A DNA stretch of 5,363 bases, from NCBI GenBank assembly GCA_021160245.1, contig JAGHCW010000134.1, forward strand, positions 1 through 5,363, read 5' to 3'. The DNA is from a bacterium (GTDB taxonomy: Bacteria; B130-G9). The position numbers and the translations under genes were made by a program. Below the pieces are notes generated by a model. The model had not been told where the DNA came from. It worked only from the letters and a program-made list of their open reading frames with translations, and made no database searches. Position 1 is the first letter of the stretch; the number at the start of each line of letters is the position of its first letter. Shown in pieces: positions 1-5,363 of the stretch.

Positions 1-686
1 TGAATCCAAAGTAGAACGAACACGATAGCCGCAAACAGCGTGTAGTACATGGATATCCCCAGCTGAAGGCCGGCGAATAGCCCAGCGAGAGCAGCCCACT
101 TGAACTTGCCGCTCCTAAAAGCTCGCATTGAGAACATGACAACTAGGGGCAAGGGCCAAGCGCCGATCAGATTGATGTGCCCGGTTGCTCGCACAAGCAT
201 ATAGGGCGAAAAGCCGAACATCACGCCGGCTGCCACGGCGGCAACCCGGTGGCCGCAAACGTCGAACGCAAGCCTGTAGGCGGTATATGCGGCCAAGATA
301 AGCGAGAAGAAGACAATGAAGTTGTAGGCAACGCGTATCCCGAACAGAATATGAATTGGCAGCGCGATGACCTGGTTCAATGGGCACATGGTATGGAACG
401 ACAGGTCTGCCCCGTGCGGATAGAGTTGAATGGGGCAAAAAAACGGGCTTTGCTTCAGCTCGAATATCGCATGGTGGAACCACCAGTAGTTCCAGAAGTT
501 CAGGTTTACATCGCCCCAACTGCCGAAGACGTGGGTAGCTATCCGAGGCGCAACCGGCCAGGTGACGGCGATTGCGAATGCCGTCAGGAAGAGGATTATT
601 AGAATTTCGCGGCGGAAGCCGTGCATCCACTTCGCGGGTGAAAATAGCGCCTTCAACCTCACGGACGGGCTATAGCTCGACATCAT
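1..686 (-). CDS. Integral membrane GT-C glycosyltransferase-like protein, N-terminal part (truncated by window edge)
   Basis: Reading the minus strand from the ATG at 686 gives 228 codons with no stop before the window edge, so only the N-terminal part is present. The protein starts MMSSYSPSVR, has a short basic cytoplasmic segment and then a first membrane span at about residues 26-47. A long non-membrane loop (about 48-103) follows, carrying SWGD (Asp59) and PHGADLSFHT (90-99). Further spans lie near 104-135, 147-166, 174-190 and 197-228, with GHINLIGAWPLPL at 169-181. One large outside loop with an early Asp between spans 1 and 2 is the layout of GT-C enzymes that use polyprenyl-phosphate sugars, and of YfhO-like or RgtA-D-like proteins; Asp59 would be the candidate catalytic base. 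It lies 35 bases after the RqcH gene on the same strand, so co-transcription is likely. A weak GGGG stands 5 bases before the ATG, and the adjacent ATG at 683 is an alternative start. The membrane topology is solid; the substrate is unknown. Confidence 0.75.
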   Translation of the reverse strand, partial: MMSSYSPSVRLKALFSPAKWMHGFRREILIILFLTAFAIAVTWPVAPRIATHVFGSWGDVNLNFWNYWWFHHAIFELKQSPFFCPIQLYPHGADLSFHTMCPLNQVIALPIHILFGIRVAYNFIVFFSLILAAYTAYRLAFDVCGHRVAAVAAGVMFGFSPYMLVRATGHINLIGAWPLPLVVMFSMRAFRSGKFKWAALAGLFAGLQLGISMYYTLFAAIVFVLLWI

Positions 687-721
687 CCAAACCCCAGCTC
701 TTTCTCATTCATTCATCATAA

Positions 722-2575
722 TCAATCTCGCACGGCTTTGTCTGCCAATCTCGCGACGAGCTCGGGATCGGGATTGACAAAGACCGTCTCAAAGCTCGGG
801 TAGATCACCTTGCCGGGCAGCGCCCCTTTCGGCTTTTTGACGTTCAACCTTCGCGTGAAGGCTACAGGGACATTCTGCGAGAAACGAGATTTGGAGAAAT
901 GCGCCGCGATGATCGCCGCCTCCTCAACCGTCCGTTTCGGAATAACAGCGTTGCGGTTTCCCCTTCGGACAATCACGTGGGAGCCCGGCACGCCCTGGGC
1001 ATGGACGAAGAGATCGTGTTGCCTCGCCACTTTCAACGTCAGCTCGTCGTTCTCGGCGTTGTTGCGCCCGACGAGTATCTGGAAGCCCTCGGACGATGTG
1101 AACCGCCGAAACTTACGCGCCTCGTCCTTCGCTCTTGAGATTGGAAGGCCCAAAACCACCTCCCCGTGCTTGTGCTTGGATATTATGGCTCGGCGCAGGA
1201 GCTCGTCGGCAATCTGGATGAGGCAATCCATCGTCTCGCCGCTCTCAATTTGCACAAGAATGCCCTCCAGATAGGCGATCTCATCCAGCGCGACGGCAGT
1301 TAATTTGTCGCTATGCTGAAGCCGCCGCCTCGCCCGCTTGGCTTTCTTGAATATCAAATCAACGTTCGCCCAGGCCGATTTCGATGGGTCGAGGGGTATG
1401 CTGATCATCACATCCGATGAAGAGAACACGTCCTGCACATCGATGAACTCGGCCCCCGGCCGCATGTTCTGAACGTTCATCTTCAAAAGCTCCCCCTTGC
1501 GAAAGGCCTTCTCAACTTCCGCCTCGTCCGCAGCCTCACCCTCGATCTTCTCCAGACGGCGCCTCGCCCGAGTGATCTTCACCTTCAGCATTTGATACAG
1601 CCGACTGCGGAGCCTCTCAAACTGAAGCGCATGCTCAGCTCTTGCATAGAAGACCTCAGCCGCCTCGGCCATCGTCTCAAAGCGCTCCACGCTCCAGTCG
1701 GACTTTGACACAAATGGGAACGCGCAGAGCATGGACTTCGGCGTTTGAGGCGCAATTCGGCGCGAGACCTGGTCGCCGGGGGCTTCGCCATCCCGATCTT
1801 CAAGGGATTCCGTCATTATGCAAGGCTCAAAGCGCTCGTCGCCAATTCGAGTCATGAGCGAGTGGAAGACCTTGACCGCCGCTTGTGCAGGGCGGGCTTC
1901 CTTGCCTGCCGCCTCCGCTCGCGCCTCGATCTCCCTGGCGATTGTGGGCGATATGCCAGAAAACTCCGAGAGCAGGAGCTTTGATAGTCTAGGCAGGCTG
2001 CTCTTCTCAATAGCATTTCGCATCTCATCCTCTGTCGCAGAAAGCGCCGGTGGGGCCTCCGGTAAGGGCGGGGCGATATATCGAGCGCCGGGCAAAATGG
2101 GCCTTAGTCGGGACATCGCGTCTGTTACGTGTTTGCCCGCCTCAAGCACGGTCTGGGCATCGTGATCAAGTAGCACGAGGTTGCTGTTTTTACCCATCAA
2201 TTCTGCAATGAGGGTGAAATGCAGAGGCTCGCCCCGAAGACCGCGATTCACAAGCTCAAAAATCACGACACGCTCCAGCGATTTCATGAGTATGCTGGCT
2301 ATCTCAGAACCGAGGATATGTCGGCGCAGGATGGCGACGAAATTGCTCTTCATGGACGACTTGGGCGGCTTGGTGCTGGTCGGATAGAGCCTGTAAAATG
2401 CGGCGTCCCAAGAGATGACAATGTAAGTTATTCCGATGCCGCTCTTGCGGACGGTGAGGAATACGCTTTTTGCATCTCGAGCCTCCACCGAGAAGACCTT
2501 TCCGCCGACGAGCTCTCTCCTCATCCAACAATAGACAGCCCTTAGAACAACAGAATCCAAGACAATCTCCTGCAT
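722..2575 (-). CDS. rqcH: NFACT-family ribosome quality-control factor (RqcH/Rqc2 homologue)
   Basis: RqcH binds 50S subunits with stalled peptidyl-tRNA and recruits tRNA-Ala to add C-terminal tails. Numbered from the upstream TTG at 2608 (628 residues), the order is: NFACT-N about 14-150, with LDSVVLRAV (Asp18) and ELMGKNSN (136-143); a helix-hairpin-helix-like stretch about 208-227; two charged helical coiled-coil arms about 325-375 and 415-457, with KGELL at 371-375 between them; and NFACT-R (DUF814) about 500-610, with NNAENDELTLK, HAQGVPGSHVIVR (536-548), PKRTVEEAA and KKPKGALPG. Length suits the family. I chose the ATG at 2575 (residue 12 of the longer frame, 617 aa) because relatives begin just before the LDS-equivalent motif. 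Neither start has a Shine-Dalgarno. The expected Asp-Arg pair is Glu112-Arg113. It is divergent from the metal-transport operon and upstream of the membrane gene. The older label fibronectin-binding protein A fits the same family. Family assignment is very secure; tailing activity is inferred. Confidence 0.93.
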   Translation of the reverse strand: MQEIVLDSVVLRAVYCWMRRELVGGKVFSVEARDAKSVFLTVRKSGIGITYIVISWDAAFYRLYPTSTKPPKSSMKSNFVAILRRHILGSEIASILMKSLERVVIFELVNRGLRGEPLHFTLIAELMGKNSNLVLLDHDAQTVLEAGKHVTDAMSRLRPILPGARYIAPPLPEAPPALSATEDEMRNAIEKSSLPRLSKLLLSEFSGISPTIAREIEARAEAAGKEARPAQAAVKVFHSLMTRIGDERFEPCIMTESLEDRDGEAPGDQVSRRIAPQTPKSMLCAFPFVSKSDWSVERFETMAEAAEVFYARAEHALQFERLRSRLYQMLKVKITRARRRLEKIEGEAADEAEVEKAFRKGELLKMNVQNMRPGAEFIDVQDVFSSSDVMISIPLDPSKSAWANVDLIFKKAKRARRRLQHSDKLTAVALDEIAYLEGILVQIESGETMDCLIQIADELLRRAIISKHKHGEVVLGLPISRAKDEARKFRRFTSSEGFQILVGRNNAENDELTLKVARQHDLFVHAQGVPGSHVIVRRGNRNAVIPKRTVEEAAIIAAHFSKSRFSQNVPVAFTRRLNVKKPKGALPGKVIYPSFETVFVNPDPELVARLADKAVRD

Positions 2576-2668
2576 TAAAACAAAAATTAATTTCAGCGTG
2601 CTTGACAAGTCTAGTATAGTATAGAGGAGAATGGCTTAGATAGATCATATTATTAAGGGGAGGCACAG
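2576..2668. promoter_or_regulatory. Divergent intergenic region with candidate promoter and operator elements
   Basis: This A/T-rich 93-base stretch must hold the promoters for both divergent transcription units. Visible elements are a perfect 10-bp palindrome AAATTAATTT (2584-2593), the 9-base inverted repeat CTTGACAAG (2601-2609) containing the -35-like TTGACA (2602-2607), and the tandem AGTATAGTATAG (2613-2624). The tandem offers TATAGT or TATAGA as -10 candidates on the plus strand and TATACT twice on the minus strand. TTGACA is only 12 bases from TATAGA, too short for a standard sigma-70 promoter, and no other pair has good spacing, so I cannot fix a start site. A/T-rich GATAGATCATATTATTAAG (2639-2657) only weakly resembles a Fur/Zur-type site. 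Metal-dependent repression would be expected for such an operon, but no textbook Zur or MntR box is seen. Confidence 0.4.
2657..2663 (+). promoter_or_regulatory. Ribosome binding site of znuA
   Basis: GGGGAGG, with the core GGAGG at 2659-2663, lies 5 bases before the ATG at 2669. It is the strongest Shine-Dalgarno in the window and fixes the start of the binding-protein gene, which agrees with the signal peptide beginning right at that Met. A two-codon frame (ATG GCT TAG) at 2631-2639 lies upstream, with GAGGAGA directly against it; that spacing is too short to make it a convincing start. Confidence 0.8.
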
Positions 2669-3520
2669 ATGAAATTCTGGCTCGCAATTGCGGCTCTGGT
2701 CATTTTGATCGCTACCATTGGTGGCGCACAGGCCAAGCAGCTAAATGTCACCGCGTCGATACTCCCGCTCGCTGATTTTGTCAAAAACGTCGGTCGAGAA
2801 CACGTCAAAGTAAGCTGCGTTCTGGCGGCTGGCTCAAGCCCACATACATTCACGCCATCGCCCGCCGACGTTAAGAAGCTAGCACGCTCCGACCTCTTCG
2901 TAACCATCGGCATCGGCCTTGAGGAATGGGCTGATGATTTCGTGGCGGCAGCTGCGCAGAAGAACCTGAAAGTCCTTAAGCTCGGTGAGTCGCTTGGCTA
3001 TAAGGGCGGGGACAACCCGCATATATGGCTCGATCCTGTTCTTGCGCAACGAATGATAGCGAAGATAGCCGAGTCGCTTTCGGCGCTTGCCCCGGCCGCA
3101 TCTAGCGCCTTTCTCAAAAACGCTAGCGAATACACGAGGCGACTTCAGGCCCTGCATAGCCACTACGTCAAGCAGCTGGCGCCCTTCAAGGGTAAGAAAG
3201 TCGTTCAGTTTCATCCCGCTTTCTCATACCTGCTGAAGCGATACCATCTGGGTGAGCTCGCCGTCATTGAGCCGCATCCGGGCAAGAAACCGACCAGCAA
3301 GCATCTCAGTCGCATCATTGGGGCCCTTCGCAAGGAGCCGGTTCGCATCATCCTGATGGGACCTCAGCTCTCTGAGAAAACCGCTCATACTATCGCGCGC
3401 GAGGCGCAGGCGACCATAGTCATGGTTGATCCACTCGGCGATCCGACGATCCCATCTATGAATACGTATATCTCGCTTATGGAGCTCAACCTAAAAGCCA
3501 TAGTAGGGAGCCTTCGATAG
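2669..3520 (+). CDS. znuA: Periplasmic zinc (or manganese) ABC transporter substrate-binding protein
   Basis: This is a cluster A-I (ZnuA/TroA, pfam ZinT/TroA-type) metal-binding protein of 283 residues. Residues 1-22 form a Sec signal peptide (MKFW, a hydrophobic core, then AQA before Lys23) with no lipobox Cys, so it should be a soluble periplasmic protein. Likely metal ligands are His59 in SSPHTFTPSP, His118 in NPHIWLDP, His182 in FHPAFSYL and an Asp in the C-terminal DPLGDP (254-259; family position favours Asp254 or Asp258). The third ligand is His, as in zinc-specific ZnuA, and not the Glu of manganese-binding PsaA-type proteins, so zinc is favoured. The His-rich loop seen in many ZnuA proteins before the second ligand is missing; here it is only GGDN. 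It is the first gene of the operon, and its TAG directly abuts the ATG of the ATPase gene. Family is very secure; metal choice is an inference. Confidence 0.93.
   Translation: MKFWLAIAALVILIATIGGAQAKQLNVTASILPLADFVKNVGREHVKVSCVLAAGSSPHTFTPSPADVKKLARSDLFVTIGIGLEEWADDFVAAAAQKNLKVLKLGESLGYKGGDNPHIWLDPVLAQRMIAKIAESLSALAPAASSAFLKNASEYTRRLQALHSHYVKQLAPFKGKKVVQFHPAFSYLLKRYHLGELAVIEPHPGKKPTSKHLSRIIGALRKEPVRIILMGPQLSEKTAHTIAREAQATIVMVDPLGDPTIPSMNTYISLMELNLKAIVGSLR
3505..3510 (+). promoter_or_regulatory. Ribosome binding site of znuC inside the end of znuA
   Basis: AGGGAG lies within the last codons of znuA, 10 bases before the ATG at 3521. The znuA stop TAG (3518-3520) is directly followed by that ATG, so terminating ribosomes would be placed at the ATPase start. 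The spacing is a little long but usable, and the arrangement supports coupled translation. Confidence 0.55.
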
Positions 3521-4381
3521 ATGTCCGAACCAAGAATCGAGCAGGCTCGAGCCACGGAGAAGCCTTCCGACAATTCGACGCCTCATGCTGATGCGGAAGT
3601 AGTCATCACCACGAGAAAGCTCTGTTTCTCTTACGGTGAGGTCAATGTCCTTCAAGACATTGATTTCACTCTGAAGAAGGGCGTTATCCTGGGTCTGATC
3701 GGGCCGAATGGTGGGGGTAAAACGACCTTCTTGAAGCTGCTTCTTGGAGAGATTCTGCCGAATACGGGCGAAGTCGAGGTTTTCGGGAGGGCGCCGACGA
3801 GCTTGGGTAGATTGAGGGCAAAGCTCGGCTACGTACCACAAAAGGCGCACTTTGATCTATCGTTCCCGGCGTCAACATTGGACGTTGTTCTAATGGGCGC
3901 CTATTTCGAGGTCGGCCTATTTCGGAGGGTACCGAAGGAAAAGAGGGATTTGGCGCTCTCGCTGATGCAGCGTCTTGGTGTTGAAGACCTGGCTGAGAAG
4001 CAGATCGGAAAGCTGTCAGTCGGTCAGCAGCAGAGGGCTTTGATAGCAAGGGCTATGATGAGCTCACCCGAGCTTCTGCTGCTTGATGAGCCGACAGTGG
4101 GCATTGACACGGAAGGACGGAATCGCTTCTATGAGCAAATGGCCGGGCTGAAGCGAGATTTTGGGATCACTGTTCTAATTGTATCTCACGACATCGCCCA
4201 GCTGACCGAGCATGTTGACGAGGTGGCCTGCCTCGCAAGGACAATGCACTGGCACAGCAGGTCGGAACTTATGGATGAAAAGACCCTCAATAAGGTCTAT
4301 GCCTGCGAGCTAGACGCCTATCTCACGGAACATCTGCGGCACATAGACGAATTCCACGGCGGGGGTGGGCAGAACTCATGA
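3521..4381 (+). CDS. znuC: Zinc/manganese ABC transporter ATP-binding protein
   Basis: This is the ATP-hydrolysing subunit of the metal importer, acting as a dimer on the cytoplasmic face of the permease. Residues 61-69 are Walker A (GPNGGGKTT), Gln107 is the Q-loop (YVPQ), 165-169 is the ABC signature as LSVGQ, 185-190 is Walker B (LLLLDE), 193-196 the D-loop (VGID) and His223 the switch His (SHD). All catalytic residues are present. The family core begins near residue 27, so the first 26 residues form a polar, probably disordered extension; no downstream start codon offers a shorter form, and the ATG directly after the znuA stop fits coupling. The C-terminal part (MHWHSRS at 242-248, then an LNKVYACELDAYL segment) matches ZnuC-type ATPases, and the tail carries His271, His274 and His279 before a Gly run. 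At 286 residues it is slightly longer than typical ZnuC. The TGA stop overlaps an ATG (ATGA, 4378-4381). Confidence 0.94.
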   Translation: MSEPRIEQARATEKPSDNSTPHADAEVVITTRKLCFSYGEVNVLQDIDFTLKKGVILGLIGPNGGGKTTFLKLLLGEILPNTGEVEVFGRAPTSLGRLRAKLGYVPQKAHFDLSFPASTLDVVLMGAYFEVGLFRRVPKEKRDLALSLMQRLGVEDLAEKQIGKLSVGQQQRALIARAMMSSPELLLLDEPTVGIDTEGRNRFYEQMAGLKRDFGITVLIVSHDIAQLTEHVDEVACLARTMHWHSRSELMDEKTLNKVYACELDAYLTEHLRHIDEFHGGGGQNS

Positions 4382-4434
4382 AGTCTTGTAAGGAAGCCCT
4401 ACGACCGCACTTCGCATAACGGAGACTGATCATG
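4377..4434 (+). promoter_or_regulatory. Candidate RNA stem-loop masking the znuB start codon
   Basis: CATGAAGTCT (4377-4386) can pair with AGACT-GA-TCATG (4423-4434): ten Watson-Crick pairs, broken only by a two-base bulge (4428-4429), with a 36-base loop. The 5' arm covers the znuC stop. The 3' arm covers the znuB ATG (4432-4434) and half of its GGAG Shine-Dalgarno (4421-4424). Folding would hide the znuB start, and ribosomes finishing znuC or translating the 13-codon frame in the loop would melt the stem. This is read directly from complementarity; no folding energy was calculated and conservation is unknown. Confidence 0.4.
4378..4419 (+). CDS. Possible 13-codon coupling ORF between znuC and znuB
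   Basis: The ATG at 4378 overlaps the znuC TGA (ATGA) and opens a 13-codon frame, MKSCKEALRPHFA, ending at TAA 4417-4419. The znuB GGAG begins two bases later and the znuB ATG 13 bases after the stop. It is in the same frame as znuB, so only the TAA separates the two. It could be a translated linker that brings ribosomes to znuB, the relic of a longer znuB N-terminus cut by a stop, or chance. The upstream GGGTGGG is a poor ribosome site, but ATGA overlaps often work by re-initiation. The peptide resembles nothing I know. Confidence 0.25.
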   Translation: MKSCKEALRPHFA

Positions 4435-5277
4435 GAGCCGGACACGTCATTCTGGGCATCGCTTGAAGCATTTCAGTTCATGCGACACGCGCTTCTAGCT
4501 GGGCTGCTGGTCGGGCTAACCTGCTCCATTCTGTCGGTATATGTTGTGCTCAAACGACTCGCATTCATCGGCCAGGGCATTTCACACTCGGCGTTCGGGG
4601 GCGTGGCCCTCGCCCTCTATCTCTTTGAGGAGACCGCGTCCGCCAGCCTGAAGATCGATGCGACATCGCTCGTCTTCTGCACCATTGTGGCGATACTCAT
4701 CGGCATCGTTAGCCGCGGCAGGCGCATCTCGTCGGATTCTGCCATCGGCATATTCTTCGCGGTGTCAATGGCCTCGGGCGTGATATTCATCAGCCTAAGG
4801 AGGCGATACACAGGCGCCGTCTTCAGCTATCTATTCGGCGATATACTCGGGGTGAGCTCCGGCGATGTCATTCTAATCGCGATTGTCGGAGCGGTCGTGA
4901 TCGGCATCGTCATCGCATTTTACAAAGAGCTCTTCTTCTTCTGCTTTGACGAGAACCTGGCCGGCGTGAGCGGCCTACCGGTGCGTTTTCTTCACTATCT
5001 TCTGTTGATTCTGCTCGCACTGACGATCGTCATCTCCATCAAGATAGTCGGCATAATACTCGTCTCGGCGTTCCTAGTTGTCCCCGGCTCCGTCGCAAGG
5101 CTATTAACCGGCAACTTCAGGAAGATGATCCTGATCTCCATCACAGTCGGCACGCTCTCTGTTCTTTCCGGCCTCTACCTGTCCAACGAACTCGAGATGC
5201 CGTCCGGCGCAACCATCGTCCTCGTTCAGTTCGTCATCTTTCTCGCCGCAATGATTGCCCGGAAGCTCAGAGCATAG
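4432..5277 (+). CDS. znuB: Zinc/manganese ABC transporter permease (ABC-3 family)
   Basis: This is the membrane channel subunit, expected to work as a homodimer in the inner membrane between the binding protein and the ATPase. The 281-residue protein is hydrophobic throughout, with spans near 18-40, 50-66, 78-94, 104-122, 144-163, 186-202, 204-220, 232-250 and 258-276, consistent with the 8-9 helices of the family. ABC-3 hallmarks are GQGISHSAFGGVAL (47-60, equivalent to the GDALSHAVLPG region), DSAIGIFFA (102-110), SYLFGDILGVS (132-142), VGIILVSAFLVVPGSVARLL (206-225) and MPSGATIVL (256-264). The start has GGAG at 4421-4424, 7 bases before the ATG, and the sequence aligns with the family from its first residues. 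Unlike the abutting znuA-znuC pair, it is separated from znuC by 50 bases holding a stem-loop and a mini-frame. It is intact, with stop TAG at 5275-5277. Confidence 0.94.
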   Translation: MEPDTSFWASLEAFQFMRHALLAGLLVGLTCSILSVYVVLKRLAFIGQGISHSAFGGVALALYLFEETASASLKIDATSLVFCTIVAILIGIVSRGRRISSDSAIGIFFAVSMASGVIFISLRRRYTGAVFSYLFGDILGVSSGDVILIAIVGAVVIGIVIAFYKELFFFCFDENLAGVSGLPVRFLHYLLLILLALTIVISIKIVGIILVSAFLVVPGSVARLLTGNFRKMILISITVGTLSVLSGLYLSNELEMPSGATIVLVQFVIFLAAMIARKLRA

Positions 5278-5309
5278 CATTCCCATTTTGCTGCCGAGCG
5301 CCTTTTTGT

Positions 5310-5327
5310 AGGGCATTTCGCCCCTTT
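5310..5327 (+). terminator. Weak candidate terminator after znuB
   Basis: GGGC (5311-5314) can pair with GCCC (5320-5323) around a five-base loop, followed by CTTT. The stem has only 4 bp and the T run is short, so it is a poor intrinsic terminator; a T5 run lies just before it (5303-5307). It is listed because it is the only hairpin near the end of the operon. Transcription may instead continue or end by Rho. Confidence 0.2.
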
Positions 5328-5346
5328 GCTAGATACTAATTACGGA

Positions 5347-5363
5347 ATGACGCAACATCATAA
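5347..5363 (+). CDS. Possible first codons of a downstream gene (cut by window edge)
   Basis: ATG ACG CAA CAT CAT, encoding MTQHH, begins 69 bases after the znuB stop and runs off the window. The only Shine-Dalgarno-like bases (CGGA) touch the ATG, which is too close. Five codons cannot identify a gene, and the ATG may be chance. Confidence 0.12.

Noticed and set aside
115-630. Closed minus-strand frame of 171 codons over the membrane gene, and a 141-codon plus-strand frame at 177-602
   Set aside because: Both have irregular, Arg/Pro/Cys-rich or low-complexity composition with no family motifs. The minus-strand frame starting at 686 gives a coherent membrane protein across the same bases.
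810-2545. Several plus-strand frames of 68-154 codons inside the RqcH gene
   Set aside because: They are antisense shadows of a well-matched NFACT gene, with no recognisable domains or ribosome sites.
2602-2625. TTGACA with TATAGA as a sigma-70 promoter for znuA
   Set aside because: The spacer is only 12 bases, well below the usual 16-18, so I do not call a defined promoter.
2631-2639. Two-codon frame ATG GCT TAG ahead of znuA as a start-stop regulatory element
   Set aside because: GAGGAGA touches the ATG, leaving no room for normal initiation, and nothing else supports translation here.
2304-2687. 127-codon minus-strand frame spanning the divergent region and the start of znuA
   Set aside because: It overlaps rqcH in another frame and crosses the promoter region; it shows no motifs and would run through the znuA start.
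3491-4049. Minus-strand frames opposite znuC (119 and 121 codons)
   Set aside because: They lie antisense to a gene with every ABC ATPase motif and are biased shadows.
1-5363. CRISPR array, insertion sequence, tRNA, toxin-antitoxin or phage defence genes
   Set aside because: No spaced repeats, transposase motifs, terminal repeats, cloverleaf or defence domains were seen on either strand.

Overview
The window reads as an ordinary chromosomal segment of a bacterium. Two groups of genes diverge from one 93-base intergenic region at 2576-2668. The minus-strand group is a complete NFACT/RqcH-family gene (722-2575) followed 35 bases later by the first 228 codons of an integral membrane GT-C glycosyltransferase-like gene, which runs off the left edge. 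That second gene has no stop inside the window and is easily missed. The plus-strand group is a compact znuA-znuC-znuB type operon: a periplasmic metal-binding protein (2669-3520), an ABC ATPase (3521-4381) and a membrane permease (4432-5277). About 85 bases of non-coding sequence follow, with perhaps the first codons of another gene at the right edge.

The organism cannot be named from the sequence. The solute-binding protein has a plain Sec signal peptide with no lipobox, which favours a diderm with a periplasm. An RqcH homologue, the linear order binding protein-ATPase-permease, and free use of AGG and ATA codons argue against an enterobacterium, where znuA is divergent from znuCB and RqcH is absent. 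Proteins match family motifs clearly but not closely, which fits a less-studied lineage. I see no phage, transposon, CRISPR, tRNA or rRNA sequence.

The ABC genes should work together as a high-affinity importer. The binding protein captures Zn(II) (less likely Mn(II)) in the periplasm and delivers it to a homodimeric permease driven by the ATPase dimer. znuA and znuC are back to back (TAG then ATG), while znuC and znuB are 50 bases apart. That 50-base gap is the most structured non-coding piece here. A 13-codon reading frame overlaps the znuC stop in an ATGA arrangement and ends just before the znuB Shine-Dalgarno. The same gap can fold into a 10-bp stem that would bury the znuB start codon, which suggests translational coupling.

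The RqcH homologue is expected to act in ribosome-associated quality control, adding C-terminal tails to nascent chains stalled on 50S subunits. It keeps the NFACT architecture but has Glu where the conserved Asp of the tRNA-contacting Asp-Arg pair is expected. No clearly new system is visible. The points worth checking are the RqcH substitution, the znuC-znuB junction and the palindromes in the divergent intergenic region.
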